A stretch of 64,000 nt of DNA from Parasphingopyxis marina (GTDB lineage: Bacteria; Pseudomonadota; Alphaproteobacteria; Sphingomonadales; Sphingomonadaceae), in NCBI RefSeq assembly GCF_014237875.1, contig NZ_JACJVJ010000002.1:1-64000 (forward strand). The letters run 5' to 3'. The notes beneath the pieces were generated by a model. That model worked only from the letters and a program-made list of their open reading frames with translations. It did not search any database and was not told the DNA's origin. Of this stretch, positions 18,730 to 26,821 are shown one piece after another. The translations under genes and the position numbers were made by a program. Numbering within the stretch: the stretch's first letter is position 1; each line of letters opens with the position of its first letter.

Positions 18730-20499
18730 ATGACGTCGCCCGGCGATCCGCTCGTCCTTGCCGAGGACGCGCTGGCGCGCGGCGACAATCTCGAAGCCTA
18801 TGATATTGCCGTCTCGGCCCGCGAAGAGGGCATCGAAGCCCCGAGGCTGGACTATGTGGCGGCGCTAGCGCTCGCGCGCATGGACGATACCGAGATGGCG
18901 CTCGACTATTATGAGCGCACCGGACTTGGAGAGATTGACGACGACGATATTCTCGCCCTTTGGGGGCGGCTGAAAAAGGATCTCGCTGAAAACGCGTCGG
19001 GCGACGAGCAGGCGGTACTCTTTGCCGAGGCCAGCGCGGCCTATCTCGAACTCTACAAGACCAAGAAGAGCTATTATACCGGGATCAATGCGGCGACGAC
19101 GGCGCTGCTTGCCGGCGATACCGAAAACGCTTCGGCGCTCGCCAAGGACATTCTCGAGGATCCGGAAGTCGCCAAGCCCAAGGGCTTTTACGCGACGGCG
19201 ACGGCGGCCGAAGCCAATGTCCTGCTCGACAACGATATAGAGGCACGGCAATCGATTGCCGACGCGATCCGCTGGTCGGATGCCGGGGTCGGCTCGAAAG
19301 CCTCGACCTTCCGCCAGATGATGCTGATCGCGCGGATCGTTCCCGACAAGGAAGCCATCATCGCGCCGCTTCTCGACATGCTCCGGCCCTCGCCGGTGCT
19401 GGTCTATACCGGGCATATGTTCGTCGAGAATTCTGCGGCCGAGGCTGCGCTTTCGGTCCAGATCGACGAGGCGATCAAGGCGCTCAAGCCCGATACGGCC
19501 TATGGCGCGCTCGCTTGCGGATCGGACATCATGGTCGCCGAGGCGATTCTGAAACGCGGGCTGGAACTGCACCTCGTCTTCCCGTTCGAAATCGACGATT
19601 TCCTGGAACAGTCGGTGCTGCCCGGCGGTGAAAGCTGGATGCCACGCTTCCAGCATTGTCTCGACCGAGCGGCGCGCGTCAGCCTGGCGACCGACATGAA
19701 GTTCATCGGCGATCCCAATATGTTCAGCTATGGATCGGCGGTCGCGATGGGGCTCGCCCGGATGCGCGCCAATCATCTGCGCACCGATGCGATCCAGCTG
19801 GCGATCGTCAAGCCCGGCGATGCCGCCAAGGCTGCCGGTACCAGCAGCGACGTCGCCTTTTGGCAAAATCTTGGTCATGAAAGCCATGTCATCGACCCGG
19901 GCGACATCAACCGCGATCTGGATTGGCCGCCCAAGATCGAGATGCCCGAAGGTGTCACCCGCGTCGCCCATTCGATGATCTTCGCCGATTTTGCTGGCTT
20001 TTCGCGCCTGTCGGAGGCTGTGCTGCCGGTGTTCGTGAACGAGATACTCGGTCGTACCGGCACGCTGTTGGACGAGTTCGAAGACGAAGTGCTGTATCGC
20101 AACAGCTGGGGCGACGCGCTTTATGCGGTCATCGCTTCACCGACCGATGCCGCGGAGATCGTCCTGCAACTCCAGGCCCGGCTATCGAAAATGCCCGAAC
20201 AGCTGCTCGATTGTGCGGCCAATTGCGGGATGCGGATCGGCGTTCATCACGGGCCGATCTATCGCGGTTTCGATGCGGTCATCCGCAAGCCCTCCTTTTT
20301 CGGGACCGAAGTGACGCGCACCGCGCGGATCGAGCCGGTAACTCCGACCGGGGAAGTCTATGCGACCGAAGCCTTCGCGGCGATCCTGGCGCTGGAGCAG
20401 GAGCAGCGGTTCGGCACGCACTATGTCGGTAAGGTCCAGCTCGCAAAGAATTACGGGCAGCTGGCGATGTACAAGCTGAGCCGGCTTCCGCTGGGCTGA
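18730..20499 (+). CDS. TPR - SLOG-like - class III cyclase homology protein
   Basis: A 589-residue cytoplasmic protein in three parts. Residues 1-215 are an alpha-helical TPR-like region of the TRAFs-binding/DUF4071 type. Residues about 221-370 look like a SLOG/Rossmann nucleotide-binding domain (VLVYTGHMF, then GALACGSDIMVAEAI and LVFPFE). Residues about 412-585 are a class III nucleotide cyclase homology domain. Both metal aspartates are present (Asp420 in FADFAGFS, Asp462 in SWGDAL). The transition-state Asn is Thr529 in VTRTAR, while the Arg (533) is kept, so catalytic activity is uncertain. The gene starts 13 nt after secA. SLOG domains in other systems sense or process nucleotide-derived ligands, so a ligand-gated cyclic nucleotide signaller is a reasonable inference, not shown. 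Confidence 0.75.
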   Translation: MTSPGDPLVLAEDALARGDNLEAYDIAVSAREEGIEAPRLDYVAALALARMDDTEMALDYYERTGLGEIDDDDILALWGRLKKDLAENASGDEQAVLFAEASAAYLELYKTKKSYYTGINAATTALLAGDTENASALAKDILEDPEVAKPKGFYATATAAEANVLLDNDIEARQSIADAIRWSDAGVGSKASTFRQMMLIARIVPDKEAIIAPLLDMLRPSPVLVYTGHMFVENSAAEAALSVQIDEAIKALKPDTAYGALACGSDIMVAEAILKRGLELHLVFPFEIDDFLEQSVLPGGESWMPRFQHCLDRAARVSLATDMKFIGDPNMFSYGSAVAMGLARMRANHLRTDAIQLAIVKPGDAAKAAGTSSDVAFWQNLGHESHVIDPGDINRDLDWPPKIEMPEGVTRVAHSMIFADFAGFSRLSEAVLPVFVNEILGRTGTLLDEFEDEVLYRNSWGDALYAVIASPTDAAEIVLQLQARLSKMPEQLLDCAANCGMRIGVHHGPIYRGFDAVIRKPSFFGTEVTRTARIEPVTPTGEVYATEAFAAILALEQEQRFGTHYVGKVQLAKNYGQLAMYKLSRLPLG

Positions 20500-20554
20500 G
20501 GAAGACGCGGCCGGCGGCTATCTATTGGGCGGACGAATACGGCTCCGCTGCCGA

Positions 20555-21538
20555 TCATAGTGAGATGTCGTCCAGCAATGCGCGCGGCATTCGCCGGTGC
20601 ATCGGCCGCGTCAGGTTTCCCGAGAGCAAATCATATCCGCTGCCCAGATCGACGGCGACACCGCCATTTTCCTTGATCCAGTGGCAATAGAATTCGGCCC
20701 ATACACCCGCGCCTATCAGGTGCAGACAGCCCTGGGCCTGCTCCGGCAATTGGGCGCGCACGTCGTCAAGAAACACCGGGTGGGGACGGTCATCCCGGCC
20801 GTGTCGGCCGACCGTGCCGACGGGGATATGGGTTATCCTGAGCGCCGGGTGCCGGGCTTGCAGCTTCGCCACCAGATCTGCCCGGCTGGTGATGCATATC
20901 AGGTGTTCGGTGGCTGAAAACAACATGTCGAGCCGCTGTGCCAGGCCGAAATAGAAATGGGCCGGCGCCAACAGCTTGGAATCCAGCGCGCCGCTCTCGG
21001 CCTGGCGGATCAGAAAATCGACGCCGCGAATATGGCCGGTGACCCCTCGATAGTTTTTCCTGAAATCTTCGACGACGGTTTCGAGGTTCAATTCCGTGGT
21101 CCGCCGGGGCCGCCAGATCCCCAGCACGCCCACCACGTCCGCCGATGCGATCGCGGCGTTCATCAGCGCATTCAGTTTGTCCAGCCACGCCTCGGTTGGA
21201 GAGAAGGAATCCTTCCGGTTGCCGATGCTGGCGGCTAGGGCGTGACGATTGAGGCTCGGGGTTTTGCGATAATATTTGTAACCGGCGATATTGGCCTCGC
21301 CGTCGCCGATCCGGATCGCCGAAAAGGGTTTTCCCCCGCGCAGCGCCTCCACGATCCGCGTGGCCAGGGCAGCGCCGAACGGATCGTCTATAAAGGGCAG
21401 GCCACAGTGGCGGTATCGGCGCCTTACTTGCTCCGGGTCCCAGATTTGCGGATTCCGGCGTATGAATTCGGCGAATGTTTCGACGTCTTCTTCGGTTACC
21501 GACGATCGGGGATAGGGCGACTCGGAATCGCTAAACAT
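20555..21538 (-). CDS. GT-D fold glycosyltransferase-like protein
   Basis: A 327-residue protein resembling GT-D-fold glycosyltransferases (SP_1767-like). The N-terminal half carries a SAIRIGDGEANI segment comparable to the RxGDGE motif of that fold. The C-terminal half has LHLIGAGVWAEFYCHWIK followed by GGVAVDLGSGYD, the Rossmann-like core of the family. No signal peptide or membrane helix is apparent. It stands alone between the cyclase gene (convergent) and tRNA-Asn (upstream, same strand), with no other polysaccharide genes beside it, so its acceptor is unknown. Confidence 0.6.
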   Translation of the reverse strand: MFSDSESPYPRSSVTEEDVETFAEFIRRNPQIWDPEQVRRRYRHCGLPFIDDPFGAALATRIVEALRGGKPFSAIRIGDGEANIAGYKYYRKTPSLNRHALAASIGNRKDSFSPTEAWLDKLNALMNAAIASADVVGVLGIWRPRRTTELNLETVVEDFRKNYRGVTGHIRGVDFLIRQAESGALDSKLLAPAHFYFGLAQRLDMLFSATEHLICITSRADLVAKLQARHPALRITHIPVGTVGRHGRDDRPHPVFLDDVRAQLPEQAQGCLHLIGAGVWAEFYCHWIKENGGVAVDLGSGYDLLSGNLTRPMHRRMPRALLDDISL

Positions 21539-21658
21539 CGCGCGGCGACGGTAAGGGCCGCGAGGGCGGGCTCGCTAGGTCCACGCTGTTCATCCTTCCC
21601 TTATCGACGCTGTGGCCGTCGCCGCAAGCCGATATGTGACGAAACGGAAGGGAAACGG

Positions 21659-21733
21659 TGGCTCCCCGGGTCTGATTCGAACAGACGACCGAGCGGTTAA
21701 CAGCCGCTTGCTCTACCACTGAGCTACCGGGGA
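21659..21733 (-). tRNA. tRNA-Asn (anticodon GTT)
   Basis: Read on the minus strand, the gene folds as a 75-nt cloverleaf with a perfect 7-bp acceptor stem (TCCCCGG with CCGGGGA), discriminator G and an encoded CCA at 21659-21661. The anticodon loop CTGTTAACC carries GTT for asparagine, and the T-loop TTCGAATC is standard. A TsaE gene in this window belongs to the t6A pathway that modifies this tRNA. Confidence 0.97.
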
Positions 21734-21747
21734 ACACCGTATATCCG

Positions 21748-21764
21748 ACCGGGCTATTCCCGGT
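21748..21764 (-). repeat. Short stem-loop between nadK and tRNA-Asn
   Basis: ACCGGG at 21748-21753 and CCCGGT at 21759-21764 pair over a 5-nt loop. It lies 45 nt after the nadK stop and 15 nt before the tRNA 5' end. Without a T-run it is a weak terminator candidate; it might separate the moaA-nadK transcript from the tRNA or mark a processing point. Confidence 0.35.
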
Positions 21765-21808
21765 GGAGGCGGCCCTATAGCAACGCTTTCGCCGCTTTTG
21801 CAAGCATC

Positions 21809-22585
21809 TCAGACGATGAATTGTTCGCGGGCTATTCGCTCGTCCAGGGCGAAATCGGGGTCGAACATCAGCGAAAGCGTGAGGCTGGTGTCGAGATGCA
21901 CTTCGACGGTCGAAACCTCGCGAACTTCGCGCTGATCGGCCACCGCGCTGACGGGCCGTTTGACCGGTTCCAGAACGCGGAACCCGATGCGCGTCGTATC
22001 GGGCAATATCGCGCCGCGCCAGCGCCGCGGGCGGAACGGGCTGATCGGGGTCAGCGCGAGCATATTGGACCCCATTGGCAGGATCGGGCCCTGGGCGGAA
22101 AGATTATAGGCGGTGGACCCCGCCGGTGTGGCGACGAGGACGCCGTCGCAGACAAGTTCCTCGATCACGACGCGGCCGTCGGCCGTCACTTCGAGCTTGG
22201 CCGTCTGGCGGGTTTCCCTCAGCAGCGACACCTCGTTGATCGCGGCGCTGGAAATGGTTTCGCCGTCGACGGTAACCGCCTCCATGCGCAACGGGGTGAC
22301 GGTGAAAGTTTTCGCCTTTTCCACCCGCTGGTCGAGCGTATCGGGCTTCCACTCGTTCATCAGAAAGCCGACGGTGCCGAGATTCATGCCGAAAACGGGC
22401 ACGATGCGCCGGTCGGTGAGCATCTGGTGCAGGGTCTGGAGCATGAAACCGTCTCCGCCGAGCGCGATGATGCCTTCCGCCTCGTCCAGCTCCGCGAAAT
22501 CGTGTCGACGGCGCAGCACGGTGGCCGCATCCTGCGCGGAATCGGTCGGCGAGGCGACGAGCGCGAACTTTCCGTCGATCGTCAT
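21809..22585 (-). CDS. nadK: NAD kinase
   Basis: A 258-residue cytoplasmic kinase that makes NADP from NAD and ATP or polyphosphate. The catalytic GGDG motif is at residues 43-46 in IALGGDGFMLQ. The substrate loop MNLGTVGFL and the later PAGSTAYNLSAQGPI motif, both diagnostic of the family, are intact. The ATG at 22585 overlaps the moaA stop as ATGA, so the two are translationally coupled. The length is typical of compact alphaproteobacterial NadK. Confidence 0.95.
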   Translation of the reverse strand: MTIDGKFALVASPTDSAQDAATVLRRRHDFAELDEAEGIIALGGDGFMLQTLHQMLTDRRIVPVFGMNLGTVGFLMNEWKPDTLDQRVEKAKTFTVTPLRMEAVTVDGETISSAAINEVSLLRETRQTAKLEVTADGRVVIEELVCDGVLVATPAGSTAYNLSAQGPILPMGSNMLALTPISPFRPRRWRGAILPDTTRIGFRVLEPVKRPVSAVADQREVREVSTVEVHLDTSLTLSLMFDPDFALDERIAREQFIV

Positions 22586-23601
22586 CCGCCGGTAACGCTC
22601 ATGTGCCGGGTTGCGCGGGAGGAGACATGGCCCTTCTCGATTGCGAAGTCGTGGCGTTCGGGCTTGAGGATCATCGCCTTGTCGAGCACTGCGTCGAGCG
22701 CCTCGCGACCGCCTTCGCGCAGCGCCGTTTTGAGGTCGAGATGGTCGTCATGCCCGAGGCACATATAGATTTTCCCGGACACGGTGACGCGGACGCGGTT
22801 GCATCCGGCGCAGAAATTGTTGGTAAGCGGTGTGATAAGGCCGAGCTTCAGCCCCAGTTCCTCGACCTGCCAATAGCGCGCCGGCCCACCGGTGCGTTCG
22901 ATCAGCGGCGTTAAGCGAAACTGCTCTTCCAGCTGCTGCTGCACGGCGTCGAGCGGCAAATAGCGATCGTGCCGGTCCTCGTCGATCTCGCCGAGCGGCA
23001 TCGTCTCGATCATTGTCAGATCGTGTCCCTGATCGGCGCACCACCGCATCATCGGTACAATTTCGTCCTCGTTGAGCCCCTTCAGACCGACCATGTTGAT
23101 CTTGACGCTGATACCGGCCGCCTTTGCCGCTGCGATACCCTCGAGCGTCCGATCGAGCTCGCCCCAGCGGGTGACATAGCGGAAAGTTTCGGGATTGCGG
23201 CTGTCGAGGCTGACATTGACGCGGCGGATGCCCGCATCGACGAGCGCTTCGGCATGGTCGGCGAGCCGCGTCGCATTGGTCGTCATCGTGAGTTCGTCGA
23301 GCGCACCGCTGTCGAGATGGCGGCCGATCATGCGAACCAGATCGACAACTCCCCGCCGCACCAAGGGTTCGCCGCCCGTGAGCCGGATCTTGCGCACGCC
23401 GCGCGCGATAAAGGCATCGGCAATCTCGCCGATTTCCTCAAGCGAGAGGATGCTGCGCCGGGGCAGGAACTGCATCTTTTCGGCCATGCAATAGCGGCAT
23501 CGCAGGTCGCACCGATCCGTCACGGACATACGCAGATAGCTAATCCGCCGGCCAAAACCGTCGGTAAGCGGGCGCGCAGCCTGGGAAGCCGTTAAATCCA
23601 T
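22582..23601 (-). CDS. moaA: GTP 3',8-cyclase MoaA (molybdenum cofactor)
   Basis: A 339-residue radical SAM enzyme for the first step of molybdopterin synthesis, converting GTP to 3',8-cyclo-GTP with MoaC downstream in the pathway. The SAM cluster cysteines are C31, C35 and C38 in CDLRCRYC. The second cluster is in the C-terminal NNFCAGCNRVRVT ... MCLG segment. The protein ends in Gly-Gly (SVTGG), the conserved tail needed for activity. No other moa gene is in the window. It heads a two-gene unit with nadK. Confidence 0.95.
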   Translation of the reverse strand: MDLTASQAARPLTDGFGRRISYLRMSVTDRCDLRCRYCMAEKMQFLPRRSILSLEEIGEIADAFIARGVRKIRLTGGEPLVRRGVVDLVRMIGRHLDSGALDELTMTTNATRLADHAEALVDAGIRRVNVSLDSRNPETFRYVTRWGELDRTLEGIAAAKAAGISVKINMVGLKGLNEDEIVPMMRWCADQGHDLTMIETMPLGEIDEDRHDRYLPLDAVQQQLEEQFRLTPLIERTGGPARYWQVEELGLKLGLITPLTNNFCAGCNRVRVTVSGKIYMCLGHDDHLDLKTALREGGREALDAVLDKAMILKPERHDFAIEKGHVSSRATRHMSVTGG

Positions 23602-23703
23602 GCGCCCGCCCTAAAACGGGGCAGGGGCGGGAGCAAGTGTGGATCGGGAGATTGCGAAGGCTTAGATCGGGTATAAGGTACGGAATTCGCGAGCCCGAAC
23701 GGG

Positions 23704-25770
23704 GTGCGACCTTCAGGAGCAGAGGCCATTTCGGACTTCACGCCGTTGACCGCCAACCCGCTTTTCCTGCTGTCCTTCCGACAGCGCGACGAGCTGGCGT
23801 CGGCCGTGGAGCGCGCCGGCTGGACTCCGATCGCCGCACGGCGGATCGACAAGGCGGAGCGGCGGTTCATCTTTTCCGGCGCGAAAATCGCCGTCGTCGA
23901 TGCGCGCGGCGCATTCGAGGACGGGATAACGGCGATCCGCACGCTCGCTGAATCGATAGAGGCTAATGCCGCCGCGCTCCTTGCCTTGATCTCCAAAAAG
24001 GACGTGACCCGGGTCGACGAGATACTGGCAGCCGGCGCAACTCATTATCTGGCCAGCCCCTTTGGCGAGCAGGAGCTCGGCCAGGCGCTACGCTTCGCGG
24101 ATCGCTATACGGTCCGCCTCGGCGGGCGGTTCCAGAATGATGCGATCTCCGAACCTGACACGCCCGATTATGGCTGGCAGCTCGACCGCCTGTCGGAAGC
24201 GGTGGTCCTGACGCCCGCTCTCGCCGGCCAATTGTCTATCGGCCAGGACGCGCTTTCCGCGCGCTGGCAGGATTTCGTCGCGTTGCTGGGCGATGCGGCG
24301 CGGCCCGAAGCGGAACGCGCGCTGGAGCGTCTCGCAGCGAGCGGCGAACCGACGGCCTTTGCTCATGATTTTCCCGGGCGGGAGGGCGAACGGATGATCC
24401 ATCATCTGAGTTCGGCCGGCGCCGATGGCGAGGTGACGGCCTGGGTCGAATTGCCGGACGAAGATGCCGATACACGCCCGGTCCGCAACCGGGACTTCTT
24501 AACCGGGCTCGGCGATGTTCATCGAGCCTATCACTGGATCGACGAGCAGCTGCGCACCGAAGATACGCCTGAACCGAAACTGGCATTGCTTCTCGTCTCG
24601 CTCCATCGGTTCGACATGGTCAACGCGGCCTATGGCACCGCGGCCGGCGATGCGGCGCTGCAGGGGATGGCGCGTCGTATCGAACGGCTCGTTTTCGCGA
24701 TGCGCGAACGCAAGAAGATGGCGGCGCGGCTTGCCGGGGCCGAGTTTGCCATCGGCCTGGCGCCCGGCGTCTCGCTCGACGAGGCGGAGTTTTTTGCGCA
24801 GCAATTGGCGGCGGTGATCGAGCAGCCTTTTGTTTCAAACGGCGAGGTTATCCAGCTCAAGATGCGCTGCGGGATTGTCACCGGCGGCGCGGACGACGGC
24901 GATGCCGCCGCCGTAATGCGGCGCGCGAGCGCGGCGCTCGCCGAGGCGCGCGAACTCGATGGCCAGGCAATCCGCGTTTTCGGCGACGCCGAGGAAGGCG
25001 AGGCGACCCGGGCTTCGCGGCTCGAGATCGATCTTCGCCTCGCGCTTAATCGCGACGAGATCGATATCGTCTTCCAGCCTCAGGTTTCGGTGACGACGGG
25101 AACGATCGTCGGCGTCGAGGCGCTGGCGCGCTGGCGGCACCCTCTATTCGGCGAGTTGGGCGCGGAGGTGCTGTTCGCCGCGGCGGAGCGCTCCGACTAT
25201 CTGACCGAGCTTTCGGCCCATGTGCAGCGCAAGGCGCTCACCATGGCGACATCGTGGGGCGGCGCGCTTACCGGGCTTCGGTTGTCGGTCAACGTGACCG
25301 CCGCCGACATGGCCGCTTCCGATTTCGTCGAGCGCTTCGTGGCGATGGTCGGCGAGACGGGGTTCGACGGCGCCCGGCTGACGCTGGAGGTAACGGAAAG
25401 CGGATTGATCGCCGATCTCGGCAGTGCGGCCGAACGCCTGGCGGACCTGCGCGCCCAAGGCTTCCGCGTCGCCATCGACGATTTCGGCACCGGCTATTCG
25501 AGCCTCGCCTATCTCAAATTCCTTCCGCTCGACTATCTCAAACTCGATCGCCGGCTGAGCCAGGATATTGCCGGCAGCAAGCGCGACCGGGTCGTTGTCA
25601 GCGGCGTGATCGATATGGCGCGTTCGCTCGGCCTTTCGGTCATTGCCGAAGGCGTCGAGACGGAGGAGCAGCTGGCGCGTCTCGCCGAACAGGGATGCGA
25701 GCTATATCAGGGTTTTCTCTGCTCGCCGCCGGTTGCCTTCGAAGATCTGGCCGGTTTGGTGGACGCTTAG
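23704..25770 (+). CDS. c-di-GMP phosphodiesterase: receiver-like, degenerate GGDEF, EAL
   Basis: A 688-residue signalling protein. Residues 1-130 resemble a degenerate receiver domain, followed by a PAS-like linker. A GGDEF domain begins at RDFLTGLGD but its active site reads AGAEF (residues 344-348), so cyclase activity is not expected. The EAL domain looks complete: Glu472 in VEALARW, VTES, DDFGTGYSS (Asp592, Asp593), LKLDR and IAEGVETEEQ. It should therefore degrade c-di-GMP, with the dead GGDEF perhaps binding GTP as a regulator. The GTG at 23704 lacks a ribosome-binding site. An AGGAG at 23715-23719 sits 8 nt before an in-frame ATT at 23728, which may be the true start. Its stop overlaps the convergent protease-like gene. 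Confidence 0.88.
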   Translation: MRPSGAEAISDFTPLTANPLFLLSFRQRDELASAVERAGWTPIAARRIDKAERRFIFSGAKIAVVDARGAFEDGITAIRTLAESIEANAAALLALISKKDVTRVDEILAAGATHYLASPFGEQELGQALRFADRYTVRLGGRFQNDAISEPDTPDYGWQLDRLSEAVVLTPALAGQLSIGQDALSARWQDFVALLGDAARPEAERALERLAASGEPTAFAHDFPGREGERMIHHLSSAGADGEVTAWVELPDEDADTRPVRNRDFLTGLGDVHRAYHWIDEQLRTEDTPEPKLALLLVSLHRFDMVNAAYGTAAGDAALQGMARRIERLVFAMRERKKMAARLAGAEFAIGLAPGVSLDEAEFFAQQLAAVIEQPFVSNGEVIQLKMRCGIVTGGADDGDAAAVMRRASAALAEARELDGQAIRVFGDAEEGEATRASRLEIDLRLALNRDEIDIVFQPQVSVTTGTIVGVEALARWRHPLFGELGAEVLFAAAERSDYLTELSAHVQRKALTMATSWGGALTGLRLSVNVTAADMAASDFVERFVAMVGETGFDGARLTLEVTESGLIADLGSAAERLADLRAQGFRVAIDDFGTGYSSLAYLKFLPLDYLKLDRRLSQDIAGSKRDRVVVSGVIDMARSLGLSVIAEGVETEEQLARLAEQGCELYQGFLCSPPVAFEDLAGLVDA

Positions 25771-26759
25771 GGGATATCGCGATCCGGCGCGGGCGTTTCC
25801 GCAAGCCGGTTTGCGGGTAAAGCGCGATCCTGCCGGCGCGACATGTCCGCATTGGGCATCTGCATCCTTATCCGCCGGTTGGCGAAATCGATCGAAACAC
25901 GGTCGAACAGGCGCAGGACATCCATCCCCAGCAGCATCGCCGGTCTGTTCACGAGATCGAGCTGGCGGAACAGCTCGGTCTCCGCAAAGGCCACGGGTAG
26001 CGCATTGAAGACGATGCCGCCAATCTCCAGCCGTTCCGCAATCGTGTAGTTGATCTGCATCGTCGCCCCGGTGACTGCTGTCAGCTCAAAGCTCTGGTCG
26101 GGATCCATTCGGCGGCGCCGTATAAGGCGTCGGCGCAGCGCGTCATTGCCAATCGATATCGAGGAACCGGTATCGACGATGGCATAGACGCGCGTCCCAT
26201 CCAGCTCGGCGTCGGCCAGCACCAACCGGCCAAAACGGTTGCGCGCGCGCACGACGATGGTCGTGTTGCGTGGCCAATTCTCTTGCTCGGGCTCGGCGCG
26301 GCTGAGGGTTATTTGCCGGCGCGCAAAATCGAGGATGATCTGTTGATCCTCCAGCGCGTCGATCCCGAGCACCCCTTCGGCGCCGAGATCCGCGCGGGCG
26401 AGCGCCGGGGCTTGGATCACGTCCACCGTCCGGCGACCGAGATCGAGGCGCGGAATGATCACGGTCGGAACCCGCCGCACGTCAATGATCGAGGTCAGCA
26501 TGATATCATGGCTCGGATCGAGCCCGAGCGTCTCGGCAAGCTCGCGCGCGATCACCGTCCGTTCGGAACCAGTATCGACGATGAAGGGAAATGGCCCCCG
26601 GCCGCCGATGATCACGGGCACCGTCATCCGCCGGTCCGCCGCATGGTCGTAATCGATGGTCTCGGATTGCGGCTCGGCGGGAACGGGCGGAACGGTTGCC
26701 GACGCCGACGCCACCGTCGCCAAGACGGCGCAAGGAAGGCCGATCCAGGCCAGCCTCAT
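25767..26759 (-). CDS. Exported protein with two retropepsin-like aspartyl protease domains
   Basis: A 330-residue protein with a signal peptide (cleavage near ASA, about residue 21). It has two tandem retropepsin-like domains, each with an intact D-T-G triad: VDTGSERT (Asp62) and VDTGSSIS (Asp196). Each domain also has the later LGID/LGMD hydrophobic-Gly motif. Retroviral-type proteases normally dimerise; a tandem protein could form the active site within one chain. Probably periplasmic. Substrate is unknown. It converges on the EAL gene with overlapping stops and is 62 bp from mfd. Confidence 0.8.
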   Translation of the reverse strand: MRLAWIGLPCAVLATVASASATVPPVPAEPQSETIDYDHAADRRMTVPVIIGGRGPFPFIVDTGSERTVIARELAETLGLDPSHDIMLTSIIDVRRVPTVIIPRLDLGRRTVDVIQAPALARADLGAEGVLGIDALEDQQIILDFARRQITLSRAEPEQENWPRNTTIVVRARNRFGRLVLADAELDGTRVYAIVDTGSSISIGNDALRRRLIRRRRMDPDQSFELTAVTGATMQINYTIAERLEIGGIVFNALPVAFAETELFRQLDLVNRPAMLLGMDVLRLFDRVSIDFANRRIRMQMPNADMSRRQDRALPANRLAETPAPDRDIP

Positions 26760-26821
26760 GGCATGCTCTCCTTTTGGCCTGAATTCTACACGAACGGGCG
26801 GCGAACGCGAAACGTGCCATA

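Noticed and set aside
20555-21733. Genomic island inserted at tRNA-Asn
   Set aside because: No integrase and no repeated copy of the tRNA 3' end was seen in the flanking sequence. Only one gene is in question.
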